Shown: positions 10,214 to 19,349, counted from the first letter of the stretch. The stretch: DNA of 64,000 nt from Sva-07 sp963752815 (GCA_963752815.1 CAVVZI010000015.1:124001-188000); one strand, 5' to 3'. The notes: generated from the letters alone by a model not told the origin. Numbers and translations are program-made.

Positions 10214-10265
10214 CGTTTGCGTCAGGATTTCGGAGGACCGGTCCTCCGAAATCCCGACGCAAACG
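10214..10265. repeat. 52-bp palindrome, copy 2 of a family
   Basis: The outer arms and the central GGACC|GGTCC are the same as in the copy at 2088-2139, but the inner five bases are TCGGA/TCCGA instead of GCTGC/GCAGC. One mismatch (A10224 against C) is present. It lies just after the stop of alcohol dehydrogenase 2 and upstream of dehydrogenase 1. The paired differences keep the stem intact. Confidence 0.88.
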
Positions 10266-10272
10266 AGGATTT

Positions 10273-11385
10273 TCAGCTGTAGACCATCACGCCGCGGATG
10301 TTCTTGCCGCTGCGCATGTCGTCGTAGCCGTCGTTCACGCCGTCGAGCGTGTAGGTCTTGGTGACGAGACCGTCGAGATCGAGCTGGCCCTCGCGGTAGA
10401 GGTTGAGGAGCTTCGGGATGTCGGCCCGAGGGTTGCCCGAACCGAACAGCGAGCCGACGACCTGCTTCTCCATGAGCGTGAGGTCGAGGAGGCTGACGTT
10501 GGCCGACATCTCCATCGCCGGGTGGATGTTGGTGACGACGACGCGGCCCCGCTTGGCCGCCAGGGCCAGCGCCTCGATCAGCACCTCGCCCGAGCCGACA
10601 CCCATCGTCATGATGACCTTGTTCGCCATCGTGCCCCACGACGCCGCACCGAGCGGCTCCATGGCCTCGGCCATCGAGGCGGCGGTGTGCGTGGCGCCGA
10701 ACTCCATCGCCTTCTCGCGCTTGTACTCGATCGGGTCGATCGCCCAGATCTGCTTGGCACCGGCGAGCTTGGCGCCCTGGATCGCGTTGGCGCCGATGCC
10801 ACCGATCCCGACCACGCAGACGATGTCGCCCGGGCCGACGTCGGCGGCGTACACGGCCGAACCCCATCCGGTGACGACACCGCAGCCGAGCAGGCAGGCC
10901 TTGTCGAGCGGCACGTCGTTCTCGATCTTGATGCAGCTCGCCTCGTTGACGACCGTGTGGTGCGAGAACGTGCCGAGCAGGCACATGAGGCCGAGATCCT
11001 TGCCCTGCGCATGGTGACGCGACGTGCCATCGGCGATCTGCTTGCCGACGCCCATCAGCGCGCCGTAGTCGCACAGGTTCTGATGGCCGGTCGAACAGCT
11101 CGGGCAGCGGCCACACGACGGGATGAAGCCGAACACGACGTGGTCGCCGGGCGTCAGCCAGCTCACGCCTTCGCCGACCTCCTCCACGATGCCGGCACCC
11201 TCGTGCCCGCCGATGATCGGCAGTTCGAACGGCAGGTCGCCGGTGACGAGGTGCTCATCGGAGTGGCACAGGCCGGACGCGGCGAGTTTCACTCGGACCT
11301 CGCCGGGCCCAGGGGCGTCGAGCTCGACGTCCTCGACACTCCACGGCTGATTGATTTCCCACAGGACTGCGGCTTTGGTCTGCAT
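10273..11385 (-). CDS. NDMA-type (mycofactocin-associated) zinc alcohol dehydrogenase 2
   Basis: Same family as the downstream copy and clearly a paralogue. ATG 11385 gives 370 residues in one intact frame. It opens QTKAAVLWEINQPWSVE, as in actinobacterial NDMA-dependent alcohol dehydrogenases. Zinc ligands: Cys40 in GLCHSDEH, the GGHEGAG motif, and the structural loop CGRCPSCSTGHQNLC. The Rossmann motif is VVGIGGIGANA, followed by the group-typical AVDPIEYKREKAMEFGATH-like segment (AIDPIEYKREKAMEF). The C-terminus is GKNIRGVMVYS. Such enzymes usually occur in genomes with mycofactocin genes, and mftABC lie 8 kb away. It is probably the first gene of the adh-adh-moxR-vwa group. Confidence 0.88.
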   Translation of the reverse strand: MQTKAAVLWEINQPWSVEDVELDAPGPGEVRVKLAASGLCHSDEHLVTGDLPFELPIIGGHEGAGIVEEVGEGVSWLTPGDHVVFGFIPSCGRCPSCSTGHQNLCDYGALMGVGKQIADGTSRHHAQGKDLGLMCLLGTFSHHTVVNEASCIKIENDVPLDKACLLGCGVVTGWGSAVYAADVGPGDIVCVVGIGGIGANAIQGAKLAGAKQIWAIDPIEYKREKAMEFGATHTAASMAEAMEPLGAASWGTMANKVIMTMGVGSGEVLIEALALAAKRGRVVVTNIHPAMEMSANVSLLDLTLMEKQVVGSLFGSGNPRADIPKLLNLYREGQLDLDGLVTKTYTLDGVNDGYDDMRSGKNIRGVMVYS

Positions 11386-11440
11386 GAACGGGACTGTACG
11401 ACACCCACAAACCGTCGCACCCATCGGACACAATGCATGG

Positions 11441-12010
11441 ATGAACGCGTCACCGCCCGCTTCGCGACCTCGGTATTCCGGCCCACCGGATGGCGCGCGC
11501 TCCGACCCGGAAACCGTGCTGCAGCAGGTGCGCGACCTTCCGGACGACGAGCTGCACAACCTCGCCGAGGTCGTGCGCCAGGTGCAGATCGAGCGGGCGA
11601 TCGACAACGGCGATCACGACGCCATCGTCGCCGCCGCGTTCGAGGTCGGGTTCGGCCGCGACGGCCTCGGAGTGCTCCCGTGGGTGGAGGGCAGCGTCGT
11701 CATCTGCCCCGGCGGGCTCGTGTCGAAGTCGAAGACGAGCCACCGTTGCCGCTTCGTCAGCGTCGACGACGTCTGGGTGTGGGATTCCGGCCTGCTGCTG
11801 CGCGAGGACAAGCGTTCGGCGCCGGGCGTGGAGGAGGGTTTCCGGGCGATCGCCCTCGTGCCGTTGGTCGACGGCACCGAGATCGACGTCGTCACGGGCA
11901 AGGCCCGCAGCGGGCAGCACTCGGTCGACCACGTGATCAGCTATGAGATCCGCAACGGCGAGCTGATCGAAGTCAGCCAACGCAACGTCGCCGCCGCCAA
12001 CATGCGCTGA
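11441..12010 (+). CDS. conserved hypothetical protein
   Basis: I do not recognise this family. ATG 11441 gives 189 residues. A short Pro/Ser-rich start is followed by a helical stretch rich in charged residues (VRDLPDDELHNLAEVVRQVQ), then a mixed beta-like domain with WVEGSVVICPGGLVSKSKTS, CRFVSVDDVWVWD and a C-terminal DHVISYEIRNGELIEVSQ. No signal peptide, membrane helix or cysteine cluster is visible. It is divergent from alcohol dehydrogenase 2 across 55 bases and convergent with the M16 gene, whose stop shares the hairpin at 12008-12039. A small soluble regulator-like or binding protein is possible, but nothing fixes its function. Confidence 0.6.
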   Translation: MNASPPASRPRYSGPPDGARSDPETVLQQVRDLPDDELHNLAEVVRQVQIERAIDNGDHDAIVAAAFEVGFGRDGLGVLPWVEGSVVICPGGLVSKSKTSHRCRFVSVDDVWVWDSGLLLREDKRSAPGVEEGFRAIALVPLVDGTEIDVVTGKARSGQHSVDHVISYEIRNGELIEVSQRNVAAANMR

Positions 12011-12039
12011 GACGTCGGTGCCTGGCACCGAACGTCTCA
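12008..12039. terminator. hairpin containing both stop codons of convergent genes
   Basis: TGAGACGT and CGGTGCC on the left pair with GGCACCG and ACGTCTCA on the right around one central T, with a single bulged base. The first TGA (12008-12010) is the plus-strand stop. The last TCA (12037-12039) is the minus-strand stop of the M16 gene. A single stem therefore serves as the end of both genes. There is no long U-tract. Confidence 0.75.
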
Positions 12040-15029
12040 CCGGGGCGAGACGGTGACGGTGATGTACTGGTCGAGGGGGATCCAGGTCGACAGGTAGGTG
12101 GTGATGGCGGCGCGGTCGAGGTCGTCGACGAGGTCGGACTGCCCGAGGTAGTCAGCGAAGTCGGGGTTGCCGGCCGGGTCGGCGAGCACGTTCAGCACCT
12201 CGTCGTTCACCTGCTCGTTGGTGACCAGGTCCAGCTGCTGACGGACCGTCTCGGTGGCGCTGTCGAACTCAGTCTCGGTCGGACCATTGGCGCGCAGGTC
12301 GCCCAGCTCGCCGAGGATCCCCGCCTCGACCGGCCCGGCCAGCTCGGACGAGGTGCTCGTCGACAGGTAGGTCTCGGCGTTCGGCGTCGGTCCGGCACCC
12401 ACCTCGACGGTGGCGAACGGGGAGTACGACTCGCCGAGCTTCTCGCGGATCACGTCGGTGAGGCGGGCGGTCACGATCTCCTGCACGATCATCGCCGCCA
12501 CGTCGTCGCGGCGGTCGATCGTGGCCGGTGCGGTGAACAGGAACGAGACGTTCGCCTGACTCCCCGAGCCACCCGTGACGCTCTCGTCGACGATGCCGAC
12601 CGGCGGGGGCGGCTCGACGTAGGTGGCCGGATCGACCCTGCCGCTGGCGGGCAGCGTGCCGAGATACCGCTCGGCCAGGTCGACCATGTCGTCGACGTCG
12701 AGGTCACCGCTGAACGCGAAGTTCCAGTCCGAGGCGTCGCCGAACCGGTCGCGCACCACCCGTTCGATGTCGTCCGCCTCGACCGTGGAGAGCGAGTCGA
12801 CCGTCGGCAGCAGGTAGCGCGGATCGTCGTACCGGGCGTCGAGCAGCGCCGTGAATTCGGCGTAGCCGGGGTCGATCGAGGGATCGGAGGCGTACGGGAG
12901 CTGGTCGTCCCGATACCGATCGACCGCCAACGGATCGACCCGCGGCGCCGTCATCGTCAGGTGGATCAATTGGAAGAGCGTCTCGATGTCGTCGGTCGAC
13001 GAGTACCCGGAGAACCCTTCGGTGAACGGATCGATGCCCAGATCGAACTCGACGCTCTTGTCGGACAGGAACGCGTCGAGCACGACGGCGTCGTACGTGG
13101 CGACGCCGCTGTCGGCGATCACCGTCGCCGCGGCGTCGGCGGCCGGCACGTCGATGTCGGCCAAGGTGGCCGAGCCGCCCGGGCTCCGGCCCTCGAACGC
13201 GATCTCCCCCTCGGCGATCGGCGTGCGGTTCAGCGACACCCGCACACCGTTGTCGAACTCCACGCAGCACCGGCGCGACGAACTCGTCGTCGGCCGCGTC
13301 GTCGAGCGGCGTCACCGAGGCGGCCTCGACGGGTTCCGGTGGCTCCATCAGCGAACCCTCGATCGCCGCCTCGTCGGCGGGCGGCTCGACCTCGCGGTCG
13401 CGCATCGTCGCCGCCAGGTCGACGAACACCGACTCGTCGGGAACGTCCGCCGCCTCCGCGGTCGGCACGCCGATCAGGATCTGCGCGGCCGCGCGGTCGA
13501 GTCGCTCGACGAGGCCGTAGGCCACGGTTGCGGGCGTCGCGCCGTCGATGACGGCCGTGATCAGGTCGTATTCGTCATCCGCCGACGGCACCGCCGTTCC
13601 GAGGAGCGCGTGGTCGACGTACTGGTCGGCGAACTCGCTGTCCTGACGCGAGTCGCGCCCCGCGTAGGTCGCGTCGGCATCCGCCTGGAACGACGCGCTG
13701 GCTCGTCGCACCTCTGACTCGCTGAACCCGTAGCGGCGTATCCGTTCGAGTTCGTCGAGCACCCACTGCGTCGACGCCTCGAGGTCAACCCCGTCAGCGG
13801 ACACGACGACCTCGGGTGAGTCGAGCCAGCGCACGATCGCGCTCGAATCGACGGAGGCGTCGTCGAACGGTGCATCGCCGCGCAGCGCGGCATTTCCGAG
13901 CCGTGTCGCGAGGATGTCGGCGGCGAGCGTGTCGAGGATCTGCCGCTGGGTTCGGGCCTCGACCGTCAAGGGGTCGTCCGGACCCGCCTCGACCAACGGG
14001 AGATCGATCGACGCGAACCCCTCCGCGATGTCGGGATCGGCGAGCACCGACGCGGCGATCTCCGTCGGCGCGACCGCCCGCACCGGACGTCCGATCGGGC
14101 AACGCACCTTCGTCGGTGATCGGACCGAACTCGGCCGTGATCCGTTCGATGATCTCGCCGGTGTCGATGTCGCCGACCACGACGACCGACGCGTTGTCGG
14201 GCCGGTACCACGTGTCGTAGAACGCCGCCAGCGGGTCGCGGGTCATCGCGCCGATCGCCGTGTCGGTGCCGATCGGATCGCGTCCTTCGTACGGCGACCC
14301 GTCGAGGAGGAGCGATTCGATCTCGTCGAAGGTGCGGCCGCTCGCACTCGTCGCCGACCCGCGCCACTCGTCGAGCACGACGCCGCGCTCGGCCTCGACC
14401 TGGGCCGGGTCGAGGGTGGCGGCCGTCAGCCACTGCTCGAGGATTCGCAACCCGGTGTCGACCACGGCCGGGTCCTGCGTGGGCATCGTCAACTCGTAGA
14501 CCGTCTCGTCGTAGGTCGTGTAGGCGTTCACGTCGGCGCCGAAGCTCGCCCCGAAGCTGCGCAGGGTGGCGACGAGTTCGTTCTCCGGGAACTCCTCGGT
14601 GCCGTTGAACAGCATGTGTTCGAGGAAATGGGCCACGCCGTCCTGGTCGTCGGTCTGATCCACCGAACCGGCGTCGACCGCCAGCCGCATCGACACCCGG
14701 CCGCCCGGGTTGTCGTTCGAGCGCACGATGTAGCGCAGCCCGTTGTCGAGCGCGCCTTCGACGATCTCGTCGTCGGGATCGCTGATCGAGGGCAGCCCGG
14801 TGGGGTCCGGTTCGGTGACCGTGGCGCCGTCCGTGGCGTCGACGTCCGTGGCGACGGGTGGACCCGTGTCGACCGGGTCGTCGGTCGTCGGGACTCCAGT
14901 CGTCGGTGCGCCGGCGGACGGGATCGGATCGCTGCGGCGTGTGTCGACGTCGTGCGTGATCGAGCACGACGCGAGGCCGACACCACACAGGGCCACGGCG
15001 GCGATCCACCGGGTGGGTCGTCGGGTCAT
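12037..15029 (-). CDS. double M16 (insulinase-like) zinc peptidase, lipoprotein (frame broken twice)
   Basis: Secreted zinc peptidase of the pitrilysin/PqqL type. ATG 15029 starts a lipoprotein signal, with the lipobox around GLASC (Cys near residue 22). A Thr/Asp/Pro linker follows. The inverted zinc motif HFLEH is near residue 136, with the downstream Glu in the EAERGVVLDEW region. Two M16 halves then follow, the second starting near 13265 (FDNGVRVSLNRTPIAEGEI). Total length is about 995 residues, matching two-domain family members. Frame breaks near 14097 and 13263. A TTG at 15044 overlaps the sirC stop (TTGA) and is an alternative coupled start. The substrate is unknown. Confidence 0.85.
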
Positions 15030-15040
15030 TCGGTTTCGAC

Positions 15041-15622
15041 TCAATCGGTGTCGACGCGGCCCAGCACGCGCTCGATCATGGCCGACCAGTCGACGTCCTC
15101 GGTGGATCGGCCGTCCGCCTTGACCGCGGCACGCGCCTCGGCCAGCTCCTCGGCGAGTGCGGCCACGTCGTCGCCCAACATCGTCGCGATCCGGTCGCGC
15201 AGCGCCTTGGCGAGCGCCGGACTGGCACCGTCGGTGCTCACCGCGACGGTCACCCGACCGGAGCGGGCGATCGCCGGCAGGATGAACTCGCAGTCGACGG
15301 GTTGATCGGCAGCATTGGTCCAGATTCCCCGAGCGCGCGCCGCGGCCGACACCGCGGCGTCCACGTCGACATCCCCCGTGGCCGTGATCACGAGGCGCAC
15401 GTCGTCGAGGTCATCCGCCCGGAACGGTCGCTCCCGCACGTCGTCGTAGCGATCCCGGTCGAAGTCCGGCCCGAGCGCCGTGGCGACGACGCGCACCCGA
15501 GCCCCGGCCTCGTGCAACGCCTGGGCCTTGCGGGCACCGATCGGCCCAGCGCCGACGACCAGCACGGGCACGTCGGCGAGGTCGAGGAACACGGGATAGG
15601 AGAAATGCGCCGGATTCGTCAT
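15041..15622 (-). CDS. precorrin-2 dehydrogenase / sirohydrochlorin ferrochelatase (siroheme synthase N-terminal type)
   Basis: Oxidises precorrin-2 with NAD and inserts iron to give siroheme (Met8/SirC/CysG N-terminal family). 193 residues from ATG 15622. The Rossmann motif VLVVGAGPIGARKA is at residues 20-33. NAADQPVDCEFILPA and SPALAKALRDRI are the characteristic segments of this family. It is divergent from cysH and faces away from the sulfite reductase and cobA genes, whose product needs siroheme. The methyltransferase half is supplied by the separate cobA gene at 18354, so siroheme synthesis is split over two genes here. The stop overlaps a possible TTG start of the M16 gene. Confidence 0.88.
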   Translation of the reverse strand: MTNPAHFSYPVFLDLADVPVLVVGAGPIGARKAQALHEAGARVRVVATALGPDFDRDRYDDVRERPFRADDLDDVRLVITATGDVDVDAAVSAAARARGIWTNAADQPVDCEFILPAIARSGRVTVAVSTDGASPALAKALRDRIATMLGDDVAALAEELAEARAAVKADGRSTEDVDWSAMIERVLGRVDTD

Positions 15623-15687
15623 GCCGAATCTGTCATGGGGGCGGGGTGTGCCATGTGTCCCAGCTCGAAATCTTATTCCCTACAAAG

Positions 15688-15704
15688 TTGATCTGTTTGG
15701 TCAG
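15688..15704. promoter_or_regulatory. imperfect dyad in the sirC-cysH divergent region
   Basis: TTGATC-N5-GGTCAG lies in an AT-rich patch (15668-15716) that stands out in GC-rich surroundings. It is centred about 20 bases upstream of the cysH ATG and is the only obvious dyad in the divergent gap. It is a candidate operator for a sulfur regulator. No regulator gene was identified in this window. Confidence 0.35.
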
Positions 15705-15714
15705 CTTTGATTGA

Positions 15715-16380
15715 ATGCGGGATGTGAACCATTCGATCGTGCGTCCACCGGAGACCGCCGACCCGATCGCCGATGCGCACGAGATCATGCGCTGGGCTCA
15801 CGACACCTATGGCGACGGGCTCTGCCTGACGGCCAGCTTCGGCGACGCCACGCTCGTCCATCTCGCCAACGTAGTGGTGCCGGGCATCGAGATCACACTG
15901 CTCGACACCGGCTATCTGTTCGCCGAGACCGAATGGTTCGCCGACGATCTGCGCAATCGGTACGGCCTCAACGTCCGGGTGATGTTTCCCGCGGCCGACC
16001 TCGAGCCGAACGTGTGGCAGTTCGACACCAGCGCCTGCTGCGCGGCCCGCAAGGTCGAGCCGCTCAACCGGGCGCTCGCCGGTCGTTCCGCCTGGGTCAC
16101 CGGCCTGCGCCGGGACGATTCACCGTCGCGTCGCACCACCCCGATCGTGCACGAAGACCTGCTCAAGGGCGTCGTGAAGATCAACCCGCTCGCCGGCTGG
16201 AGCGACGCCGACGTCGCCGCCTACGGGGCTGCCAACGACCTGCCGGAGCACCCGCTCGCCGACCGCGGATACCCGTCGATCGGCTGCTGGCCGTGCACCC
16301 GCCCGGTCGCCGACGGCGAAGACGCCCGCGCGGGGCGTTGGGCGGGCACCGAAAAAACCGAATGTGGGCTGCACTTGTGA
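15715..16380 (+). CDS. cysH: adenylyl-sulfate (APS) reductase, iron-sulfur type
   Basis: Reduces adenylyl sulfate to sulfite with thioredoxin in sulfate assimilation. ATG 15715 gives 221 residues. Cys108-Cys109 in SACCAARK and Cys191/Cys194 in GCWPCTRPV are the four ligands that mark the 4Fe-4S APS reductases rather than PAPS reductases. The catalytic tail ECGLHL carries Cys217. LTASFGDATLVHL and LDTGYLFAETEW form the nucleotide-binding and substrate regions. A GTG at 15724 is a possible shorter start. It begins a plus-strand run with sulfite reductase and cobA. The substrate call rests on the cysteine motif. Confidence 0.92.
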   Translation: MRDVNHSIVRPPETADPIADAHEIMRWAHDTYGDGLCLTASFGDATLVHLANVVVPGIEITLLDTGYLFAETEWFADDLRNRYGLNVRVMFPAADLEPNVWQFDTSACCAARKVEPLNRALAGRSAWVTGLRRDDSPSRRTTPIVHEDLLKGVVKINPLAGWSDADVAAYGAANDLPEHPLADRGYPSIGCWPCTRPVADGEDARAGRWAGTEKTECGLHL

Positions 16381-16477
16381 ATCAGCCGAGGCAGACTGCC
16401 GGGATGGCACTGCCCGCACTCGTCGGGGCGCACTCGACGCGCACCACGATCACCCCTGAGCCGGCGGTGGCGGCGCG

Positions 16478-18340
16478 ATGAGTGCCGAGGACGTCAAGGT
16501 TGCCAGCCACTACCTCGGCGGCACGATCGGCGATGAACTCGTCAACGATCGGACCGACTTCGAACACGACGCCGAACTGCTCCTGAAGTTCCACGGCATC
16601 TATCAGCAGGACGACCGAGACGTCCGCCGTGCCCGCACCCAGCAGAAGCTGCCGCTCGACTATTCGTGCATGGTGCGCGCCTCGGTGCCTGGTGGCGTGA
16701 TCAGCCCCGAGCAGTGGCTGGCCCTCGATCGGGTGGCCGAACTCGCCGACCACAAACTGCGCCTCACCACCCGGCAGGGCGTGCAGTTCCATGTGGTCCA
16801 CAAGTCCGAACTGCGCGAGCTCGTCGCCGGCATCAACGCCTCGCTGCTCACCACGCTCGCAGCCTGCGGCGACGTCGTGCGCAACGTGATGGCCTGCCCG
16901 CTGCCCGATCCGGCCCGCCAGGCCGTGCTCGAGCCCGTCGTCGCCGAGATGGTCGCCCGCTTCCGCCCACGCACCGAGACCTACTGGGAACTGTGGGTCG
17001 ACGGGGAACAGGCCGTCACCGCCGAACCGAGCCCCGCCGCCCAGCATCCCGAACGTCCGAGCGCCCACGCCCGCCCCGACGCGATCACCCCGGTCGACGA
17101 GGTCGAGCCGGTCTACGGCGAGGCCTACCTGCCGCGCAAGTTCAAGATCGGGATCGCCTGGCCGGGCGACAACTGCATCGACGTGTACTCGAACGACGTC
17201 GGCATCGTGCCGACGCTGACCGAAGGGACGTCGGGCGAGCTGACCGGGTTCGTGGTGCTCGCCGGCGGCGGCATGGGGATGACCCACAACCGGCCCGACG
17301 ACACGTACCCGCTGCTGGCCCGTCCCGTCGCCTGGGTGCCACCGGCCGATCTCGGCGACGTGGTCGAGGCGATCATCACCACCCAGCGCGACCACGGCAA
17401 CCGCGACGACCGCAACCGGGCCCGCCTGAAGTACCTGCTCGAGGAGCGCGGCATCGACTGGCTGCGCGATCAGATCGAGGAGCGCACCGGCCTCACGTTG
17501 GCGCCGCCGGTCGCCCTGCCCGAGTTCCGCGACGACGCCCACTTCCACTGGCACGAGATCGACGGCGTCGACACGCTCGGCCTGCCGGTCCCGTCGGGCA
17601 AGGTCGTCGGCGGCTATCGCGACGCGCTCCGCGAACTCGTGGCCGGGGGGCACGTGTCCGAGCTCCGGGTCACAGCACGCCAGGACATGCTCCTCGTCGG
17701 GGCGACCGATCGCGCCGCGGTCGAGTCGATCCTGCACGAGCACGGGGTCACGTTGGCCAGCGACCAGACACCGATCCGCAGCCTGTCGATCGCCTGCGTG
17801 GCGCTGCCGACCTGCAGCAAGGCGCTCGGCGAGGCCGAACGGGTGCTCCCCGACGTCGTCGACCACCTCGAAAAGCTCCTCGCCGACACCGGCAACACCG
17901 GCCTGCCGCTGCGTCTGAACATGACCGGCTGCCCGAACGGTTGCGCCCGCCCCTACGGCGCCGAACTCGGCATCGTCGGACGGACCAAGAAGAACTACGA
18001 CATCTACGTCGGCGGCAACGAGCAGGGCGATCGCCTCGCCGAACTGCTGCGCGCCGACGTGCCGCTGACCGACGTTCCGGAGCTGATCCGCCCCCTCCTC
18101 GAACGCTTCTCCGCCGACCGCGGCACCGAACACCCCCGAACCTCGCCGAAACTTCCGAACGGATCGAGCGCTCGAATCGCGCGTCGAGGCCGAACGAATC
18201 TCGGCACAGATTGGGCCGCGGTGGGCTTCGGGGACTGGTGCGCGGGGCACGACCTGGCCGAACTGCAGGCGTTGCTGCCGGCGCCGACGGGCCGCCGCCG
18301 GGGTCAGCGTGCCGCCGCGACCGAGGCCGCCGACGAATGA
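16478..18340 (+). CDS. assimilatory sulfite (or nitrite) reductase, siroheme type
   Basis: Six-electron reduction of sulfite to sulfide at a coupled siroheme and 4Fe-4S centre. ATG 16478 gives 620 residues. Cluster ligands appear as CVALPTC (Cys440, Cys446) and GCPNGC (Cys485, Cys489), the family pattern. The N-terminal half carries LRLTTRQGVQFHVV and the middle carries KFKIGIAWPGDNCIDVYS. Nitrite reductases share these motifs, but position between APS reductase and cobA favours sulfite. Near residues 545-580 there is an extra basic segment before FGDWCAGHDL that I would not expect in this family. The gene follows cysH after 97 bases. Confidence 0.88.
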   Translation: MSAEDVKVASHYLGGTIGDELVNDRTDFEHDAELLLKFHGIYQQDDRDVRRARTQQKLPLDYSCMVRASVPGGVISPEQWLALDRVAELADHKLRLTTRQGVQFHVVHKSELRELVAGINASLLTTLAACGDVVRNVMACPLPDPARQAVLEPVVAEMVARFRPRTETYWELWVDGEQAVTAEPSPAAQHPERPSAHARPDAITPVDEVEPVYGEAYLPRKFKIGIAWPGDNCIDVYSNDVGIVPTLTEGTSGELTGFVVLAGGGMGMTHNRPDDTYPLLARPVAWVPPADLGDVVEAIITTQRDHGNRDDRNRARLKYLLEERGIDWLRDQIEERTGLTLAPPVALPEFRDDAHFHWHEIDGVDTLGLPVPSGKVVGGYRDALRELVAGGHVSELRVTARQDMLLVGATDRAAVESILHEHGVTLASDQTPIRSLSIACVALPTCSKALGEAERVLPDVVDHLEKLLADTGNTGLPLRLNMTGCPNGCARPYGAELGIVGRTKKNYDIYVGGNEQGDRLAELLRADVPLTDVPELIRPLLERFSADRGTEHPRTSPKLPNGSSARIARRGRTNLGTDWAAVGFGDWCAGHDLAELQALLPAPTGRRRGQRAAATEAADE

Positions 18341-18353
18341 GGCGGCGACCGGC

Positions 18354-19097
18354 ATGACCGTGTGGCTGGTCGGCGCCGGTCCTGGTGACCCGGACCTGCT
18401 GACCGTCAAGGCGGCGCGCGTCCTCGCCGACGCCGAGGTCGTGGTGCACGACGCTCTGGTCGGCCACGGTGTGCTCGACCTCGTTCCGGCCGGCGCCGAG
18501 CTGATCGACGTGGGCAAGCGCCCGGGCCGTCCGGTGCCGCAGGACCTGATCTCGGCGCTGCTCGTCGATCTCGGCCGGCAGGGCAAGAACGTCGTGCGTC
18601 TGAAGGGCGGCGACCCGTTCGTGTTCGGTCGCGGTGGTGAGGAAGCGCTCGCCCTGCACGAGGCCGGCATCGACTACGAGATCGTGCCCGGTATCACGTC
18701 GTCGATCTCGGCACCGATGGCGGCCGGGATCCCCGTCACCCATCGCGGCGTGTCCGCGGCGTTCACCGTCGTCACCGGGCATCGTCGGGCCGGCGAGCCC
18801 GACATCGACTGGCGCTCGCTCGCCAATGTCGGCGGCACCATCGTGATCCTGATGGGTGTGGCGCAACGGGCCACGATCGCCGCCGAACTGATCGCCGGTG
18901 GACTCGACACGACCACGCCGGTGGCGGCGATCCGCTCGGCGACCACCGACGAGCAGACGGTCACCCGCTGCACGATCGGTGAGCTCGGCGACACGTCGAT
19001 CGACTCACCGTGCGTCATCGTCGTCGGGGCGGTGGCGGCGTTCGACCTGCGCTCGATCCACGACCACGGGATTCCACTCGATCAGCTCCTCCGCTGA
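18354..19097 (+). CDS. cobA: uroporphyrinogen-III C-methyltransferase
   Basis: Transfers two methyl groups from S-adenosylmethionine to uroporphyrinogen III, giving precorrin-2 for siroheme. ATG 18354 gives 247 residues, the normal size for a single-domain enzyme. Family motifs: VGAGPGDPDLLTVKA at the start, VVHDALV, then RLKGGDPFVFGRGGEE, YEIVPGITSSISAPMAAGIP and THRGVSAAFTVVTGH. The ATG is 13 bases past the sulfite reductase stop, so the genes are probably one operon. The product feeds the divergent sirC enzyme and then the reductase. The symbol follows common actinobacterial use; sumT is equivalent. Confidence 0.9.
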   Translation: MTVWLVGAGPGDPDLLTVKAARVLADAEVVVHDALVGHGVLDLVPAGAELIDVGKRPGRPVPQDLISALLVDLGRQGKNVVRLKGGDPFVFGRGGEEALALHEAGIDYEIVPGITSSISAPMAAGIPVTHRGVSAAFTVVTGHRRAGEPDIDWRSLANVGGTIVILMGVAQRATIAAELIAGGLDTTTPVAAIRSATTDEQTVTRCTIGELGDTSIDSPCVIVVGAVAAFDLRSIHDHGIPLDQLLR

Positions 19098-19201
19098 TTC
19101 GGTACCCGACGCCGCATCCCGGCCGGCGAACTCCACGACGCCGCAGCCACCATCGGTCGTCGAAGACCCGCGGTGGGGTCGGCCGAAGTAACCTCGCCGC
19201 G

Positions 19202-19348
19202 ATGGAGAACACCATCGCAGAAGCCACCATCGACGTGATCGACAACGATGCCGACGCGTCGTCACCGCTCGACACGACGGACGCCCTGCTCGACGACGAG
19301 CAGTTGGTCGAGGAGATCTCGATCGACGGGATGTGCGGCGTCTACTGA
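19202..19348 (+). CDS. mftA: mycofactocin precursor peptide
   Basis: Small ribosomal peptide that is modified into the redox cofactor mycofactocin. ATG 19202 gives 48 residues. The C-terminus EEISIDGMCGVY is the diagnostic core; its last Val-Tyr pair is what MftC oxidatively decarboxylates and crosslinks in studied systems. The acidic leader (Asp-rich, residues 10-38) is longer than in the mycobacterial peptide of about 30 residues. It ends two bases before the mftB GTG. The 104-base gap upstream separates it from cobA and probably holds its promoter, though I could not pick clear boxes. Confidence 0.95.
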   Translation: MENTIAEATIDVIDNDADASSPLDTTDALLDDEQLVEEISIDGMCGVY

Positions 19349-19349
19349 C

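Noticed and set aside
9085..11946. 953-codon open frame on the plus strand opposite the alcohol dehydrogenases
   Set aside because: It mirrors the codon pattern of the two dehydrogenase genes in GC-rich DNA and has no recognisable domain.
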